A DNA stretch of 64,000 bases from Bog-756 sp963745955 (GTDB taxonomy: Bacteria; Actinomycetota; Acidimicrobiia; Acidimicrobiales; RAAP-2), in assembly GCA_963745955.1 (NCBI GenBank), contig CAVUZI010000003.1:62001-126000 (forward strand), read 5' to 3'. Below the pieces are notes generated by a model, which saw only the letters and a list, made by a program, of their open reading frames with translations, was not told the origin of the DNA and did not search any database. Every line of letters starts with the position of its first letter. Within the stretch, counting starts at the first letter, position 1. The translations under genes and the position numbers were made by a program. Shown piece by piece: positions 60,934 through 64,000 of this stretch.

Positions 60934-63728
60934 GGCGCCGGGGCCACCGGGGAGGCGGCGGCGGTGGTGGTGGCTCCGGGGGGCGGTGGGCCGGCCCCGA
61001 CGGGGGAGTCCGGTGCCGGTGGGGCAGACCCGGCCGCGTTGGTCCCGCTGACCGGTTCGCCGGCCAGCTCGATCGGATCGACATCGGGGATGCGCACCAC
61101 CATGGTGGTGCCGCCGCCAGGGGTGTCCTCGACGTCGAGGTCCCCACCCACCGCCTCCACGAAGCCCCGGGCCACGGCCAGCCCCAACCCGACGCCGCCG
61201 TGGTTCTCCGAGTCCCCGAGGCGCTGGAAGGGGCGGAAGATCCGGTCGCGGTCCTCGGGCCGGATCCCCGGGCCGCGGTCGATGACCCGGATGTCCACCC
61301 GGCCGGCCACCGGACCGGCTTCGATCCGGAGCCCGCTCCCTCCGGCGTGGACGAGTGCATTGTCGATGAGGTTGGCCAGGGCCCGCTCGAGGAGCACCGG
61401 GTCGGTGTGGATGCGGGGGAGGTCATCCTCGACATCGACGACGACCTGGTCACCCCGCGGGCCCAGGCTGTCGACGGCCGCGTCGATCAGCTCGACGATG
61501 TCGGTGCTCTGGTGGAGGACGTCCATGGAGCCGGTCTGGAGGCGGCTCATGTCCAAGAGGTTCTCCACCAGGGAGTTCAATCGGTCGGCTTCGTCGTCGA
61601 CGGTCTGGAGCAGGATCCGTGTCTCGTCGGGCCCGAACTCGAGCTGGTCGGAGAGCAGGCTGGACGACGCCGCCTTGATCGAAGCCAGCGGTGTGCGGAG
61701 GTCGTGGCTCACGGCGGCCAGGAGCGCCGACCGCAGCTGATTGGCCCTGGCCAACGAGTCGGCCTCGGCCGCTTCGGCGTGGAGGCGGTCACTCTCGAGA
61801 GCGGTGGCCAGCTGTGCCGCGAACGCGGCCAGGATCTCGCGGTCCTCGGCGGTCAGGCCCGGACCCCGCAGGGCCAGGAGCTCGGCCCCGGTAAGGGGGA
61901 GTACCAGGGTGGCCTCGGCCGGTGCCCGTGGGGGCTGATCGCCGGCCTTCACGACGGTCGACCACCCCTCGGCCGGAGCCACGTTCCCGCCCGAGGCCGG
62001 GGCTGGGCCGTGGTGATCGGGCTCGGCCCGGAGCACGGCGGCCGAATCGAGACGGAAGGCCACCAGCAGCTCGTCGAGCAACGCCGGAAGTGGATTGCCC
62101 TCGGGGGCGACCATCCGACCGGCCACCCGGGCCAGGGTCTGGGCATCGGTGCGGGCCTGGATGGCGGTGGCCGTCCGGCGGGCCGAGAGGTCCACCAGCA
62201 CGCTCACCACCCCGGCGGTGACCAGAAACATGACCAGGGCCAGGATGTCCCGGGTATCGGTGATGGTGAACGTGTGGATGGGCGGTGCGAAGTAGTAGTT
62301 GGACAAGAGGAATCCGGCCAGGGCGGCCAGGGCCGCCGGCCAGACGCCGCCGATGGCGGCCACCACGACGACCAGCACCAGGTAGGAGCTCAGCGCCGTG
62401 GCCAGGCCGGCACCGCTCCGGTCGGCCGTCAGGATGAGGGTGAGCAGCGGGAATCCGACCACACCGATCAGGAACGCGGCCACTCGGCGCCGCAGGGAGA
62501 GCGGTGAGAGCAGGCTGGGCCGGTAGCGCCTTGCCTTCTTCGATTGCCCATGGTTCTTCGACGGCCCATGGCCCCTCGACCGCCCATTGTCGCCAGGTGC
62601 TCCGTCGAGCTCGGAGTCGTCCTCCCCGTCCGGATGCGAGTCGGCGTGCATCTCCCCTTCGGTGGCGATGACGTGCACGTCCAACGAGCCGCCGGCCGCC
62701 CGGATGACCGAGTTGATGACCGAGCCGCGGAGGTACTCGTTCAGCCGGCTCCGGTGGGTGGCTCCCATCACCAGCTGGGTGGCGTTCTCGGCCCTGGCCA
62801 CCTGTACGAGGGCCGGGGCCACGTCGGCCCCCACCACTTCGACATAGCGCCCGCCCAGGTCGTCGAGCAGGGCGCGGTTGGTGACCAGACCCTGCGACCC
62901 GGGTCCGGTCAGGCTGTCGTCCGTGCGGACGTGTACCCCGACCAGCTCGGCCTTGGTCCGCATGGCCATCCGGGCCGCACGCCGGATGAGCACGGTGCTG
63001 CCGCGTGAGCCGGTGAGCGAGACCACCACCCGCTCCTTCGTCTCCCACGGCCCGGCGATGTTGTGGCGCTCGCGGTAGTCGTTGAGCTCCTCGTCGACCC
63101 GGTCGGCCACCCACAGGAGGGCCAACTCGCGGAGGGCGGTGAGGTTCCCGGTGCGGAAGTAGTTGGCCAGGGCGGCATCGATGCGCTCGGGCGGGTAGAC
63201 GTTGCCGTGGGCGAGCCTCCTGCGCAGCGCCTCCGGGGCCATGTCCACCAGCTCCAGCTGGTCGGCGGCCCGGACCACCGGGTCGGGCACCGTCTCGTGC
63301 TGGACCACCCCGGTGATCCCCTCGACCACGTCGTTGAGCGACTCGAGGTGCTGCAGGTTGATCGTCGAGATGACGTTGATGCCGGCGTCGAGGAGCTCTT
63401 CGACGTCCTGCCACCGCTTGGCGTGCTTCGATCCGGGCGCGTTGGTGTGGGCCAGCTCGTCCACCAGCACCAGCTCGGGCCGGCGCTCCAGCAGTCCGTC
63501 GACGTCCATCTCCTCCAGGGTCTGGCCCCGGTACTCGGCGGTACGCCGCGGGAAGATCTCGAGGTCGCGGATCTGGGCGTCGGTGTGGGGCCGCCCGTGG
63601 TCCTGCACCCAGCCGATGACGACGTCGGTGCCCCGCTCCTTCCTGCGCCAGCCCTCGTTGAGCATGGCGTAGGTCTTGCCCACCCCGGGGGCGGCGCCGA
63701 GATACAGCCGTAGCTTTCCCCGTGCCAC
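60930..63728 (-). CDS. kdpD: KdpD-type sensor histidine kinase
   Basis: This 932-aa membrane kinase begins with the KdpD domain (LYLGAAPGVGKTYAMLNEGW, an ATP-loop), then a USP-like domain (VVVSLTGSRGSTVLIRRAAR). A four-helix DUF4118 membrane block, a GAF-like segment, HisKA (AVSHDLRTPLASIKAASS) and HATPase (LIDNALVHAGG, DRGPGIRPEDRDRIF, GLGLAVARGF) follow. It senses low K+ or ionic stress. A His/Lys/Ser-rich linker (SRGHGPSKNHGQSKK) precedes the membrane block. GTG 63726-63728 has AGGAGG upstream. Confidence 0.93.
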   Translation of the reverse strand: MARGKLRLYLGAAPGVGKTYAMLNEGWRRKERGTDVVIGWVQDHGRPHTDAQIRDLEIFPRRTAEYRGQTLEEMDVDGLLERRPELVLVDELAHTNAPGSKHAKRWQDVEELLDAGINVISTINLQHLESLNDVVEGITGVVQHETVPDPVVRAADQLELVDMAPEALRRRLAHGNVYPPERIDAALANYFRTGNLTALRELALLWVADRVDEELNDYRERHNIAGPWETKERVVVSLTGSRGSTVLIRRAARMAMRTKAELVGVHVRTDDSLTGPGSQGLVTNRALLDDLGGRYVEVVGADVAPALVQVARAENATQLVMGATHRSRLNEYLRGSVINSVIRAAGGSLDVHVIATEGEMHADSHPDGEDDSELDGAPGDNGRSRGHGPSKNHGQSKKARRYRPSLLSPLSLRRRVAAFLIGVVGFPLLTLILTADRSGAGLATALSSYLVLVVVVAAIGGVWPAALAALAGFLLSNYYFAPPIHTFTITDTRDILALVMFLVTAGVVSVLVDLSARRTATAIQARTDAQTLARVAGRMVAPEGNPLPALLDELLVAFRLDSAAVLRAEPDHHGPAPASGGNVAPAEGWSTVVKAGDQPPRAPAEATLVLPLTGAELLALRGPGLTAEDREILAAFAAQLATALESDRLHAEAAEADSLARANQLRSALLAAVSHDLRTPLASIKAASSSLLSDQLEFGPDETRILLQTVDDEADRLNSLVENLLDMSRLQTGSMDVLHQSTDIVELIDAAVDSLGPRGDQVVVDVEDDLPRIHTDPVLLERALANLIDNALVHAGGSGLRIEAGPVAGRVDIRVIDRGPGIRPEDRDRIFRPFQRLGDSENHGGVGLGLAVARGFVEAVGGDLDVEDTPGGGTTMVVRIPDVDPIELAGEPVSGTNAAGSAPPAPDSPVGAGPPPPGATTTAAASPVAPAP

Positions 63729-63902
63729 AGTCGATCGCCTCCTGACCCTACGGTTGATCCACGGGACGCGTTTGCGCCCGCTGGAGCCCGGCGTCGTGCG
63801 CAGGCTGTGCGCTGACAGCTACCACGGCGCTCATGGACAGGTTACGCCCGGCATTCGGTTCTCCTGTCCGACCCATCGAGTCCGTCCGGCCCACCGCGAC
63901 GG

Positions 63903-64000
63903 TCACGCTGTCGGCACCGGATCGGGGTTGAGGCTGTAGCCGACGCCGGGGATGGTCCGGATCAGCGTGCCCGATCCGTCGTCCAGCTTCTGTCGCAGTC
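63903..64000 (-). CDS. OmpR-family response regulator, C-terminal end only
   Basis: The minus strand from the window edge reads RQKLDDGSGTLIRTIPGVGY then SLNPDPVPTA and a stop at 63903. This is the end of a winged-helix DNA-binding domain. The gene begins outside the window and runs toward kdpD on the same strand, so it could be transcribed upstream of kdpD. Confidence 0.8.
   Translation of the reverse strand, partial: LRQKLDDGSGTLIRTIPGVGYSLNPDPVPTA

Overview
The window is high-GC actinobacterial DNA, probably from a member of the Acidimicrobiia (inference). The grounds are strong G/C in third codon positions across most of the window, secreted proteins with GYWLVASDGGVFAFGDA-type repeats, an actinobacterial steroid/acyl-CoA catabolic gene set, and many apparent leaderless starts (TANNNT, about 6 nt, then ATG/GTG). 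At least a dozen otherwise intact genes are broken by one small indel in a G/C-rich run, core genes included. This looks more like consensus or assembly error than true gene decay, so those genes are annotated across the shift.

Positions 1-14.6 kb are accessory and less G/C-rich. They hold an O-methyltransferase end, an Asp/Asn beta-hydroxylase with a PDZ-like tail, a secreted GH5 glycosidase, a frameshifted methyltransferase, a GNAT acetyltransferase, a secreted FnIII plus spherulin-4-like protein, a secreted YVTN beta-propeller protein, and a P-loop kinase-like protein. A complete IS21-family element sits inside the signal-peptide codons of a secreted repeat protein. A truncated VapC and a complete VapBC/FitAB-type module follow.

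Positions 14.6-25.2 kb are housekeeping: RNase P RNA (minus strand), xseA-xseB, an acyl-CoA ligase, an MBL hydrolase, a ferredoxin-reductase-like flavoprotein, and a translationally coupled MoxR / DUF58 / transglutaminase operon. Positions 25.3-30.1 kb carry a coupled operon of glpD, an AGPS-like FAD oxidase and an FGGY kinase.

Positions 30.2-34.9 kb form a redox-stress block. A Fur-family regulator lies beside a perfect inverted repeat and is followed by rubrerythrin and DUF3501. Converging on these is a two-gene operon in which a nitrobindin-like haem-binding protein ends in an encapsulin targeting peptide and overlaps the encapsulin shell gene by 4 nt. ssb and msrB follow. The encapsulin pair is the most interesting locus in the window.

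Positions 35-46.5 kb are acyl-CoA and probably steroid-ring catabolism: FadE30-like, IpdF-like and FadD3-like genes, a zinc ADH, two more CoA ligases, SDRs, and a P450 with its ferredoxin. Positions 46.6-57 kb hold a hemerythrin-domain protein, a complete IS66-type element with 8-bp target duplications inside a long palindrome, a thiolase, a paired FadE29/FadE28-like dehydrogenase operon behind a KstR-like operator, an esterase, a VOC protein, a rhodanese and a thiolase-like protein. Positions 57-64 kb contain PPOX proteins, a FrnE-like DsbA protein, a methyltransferase-Mug DNA glycosylase fusion, KdpE-KdpD, and the end of a second OmpR-type regulator.
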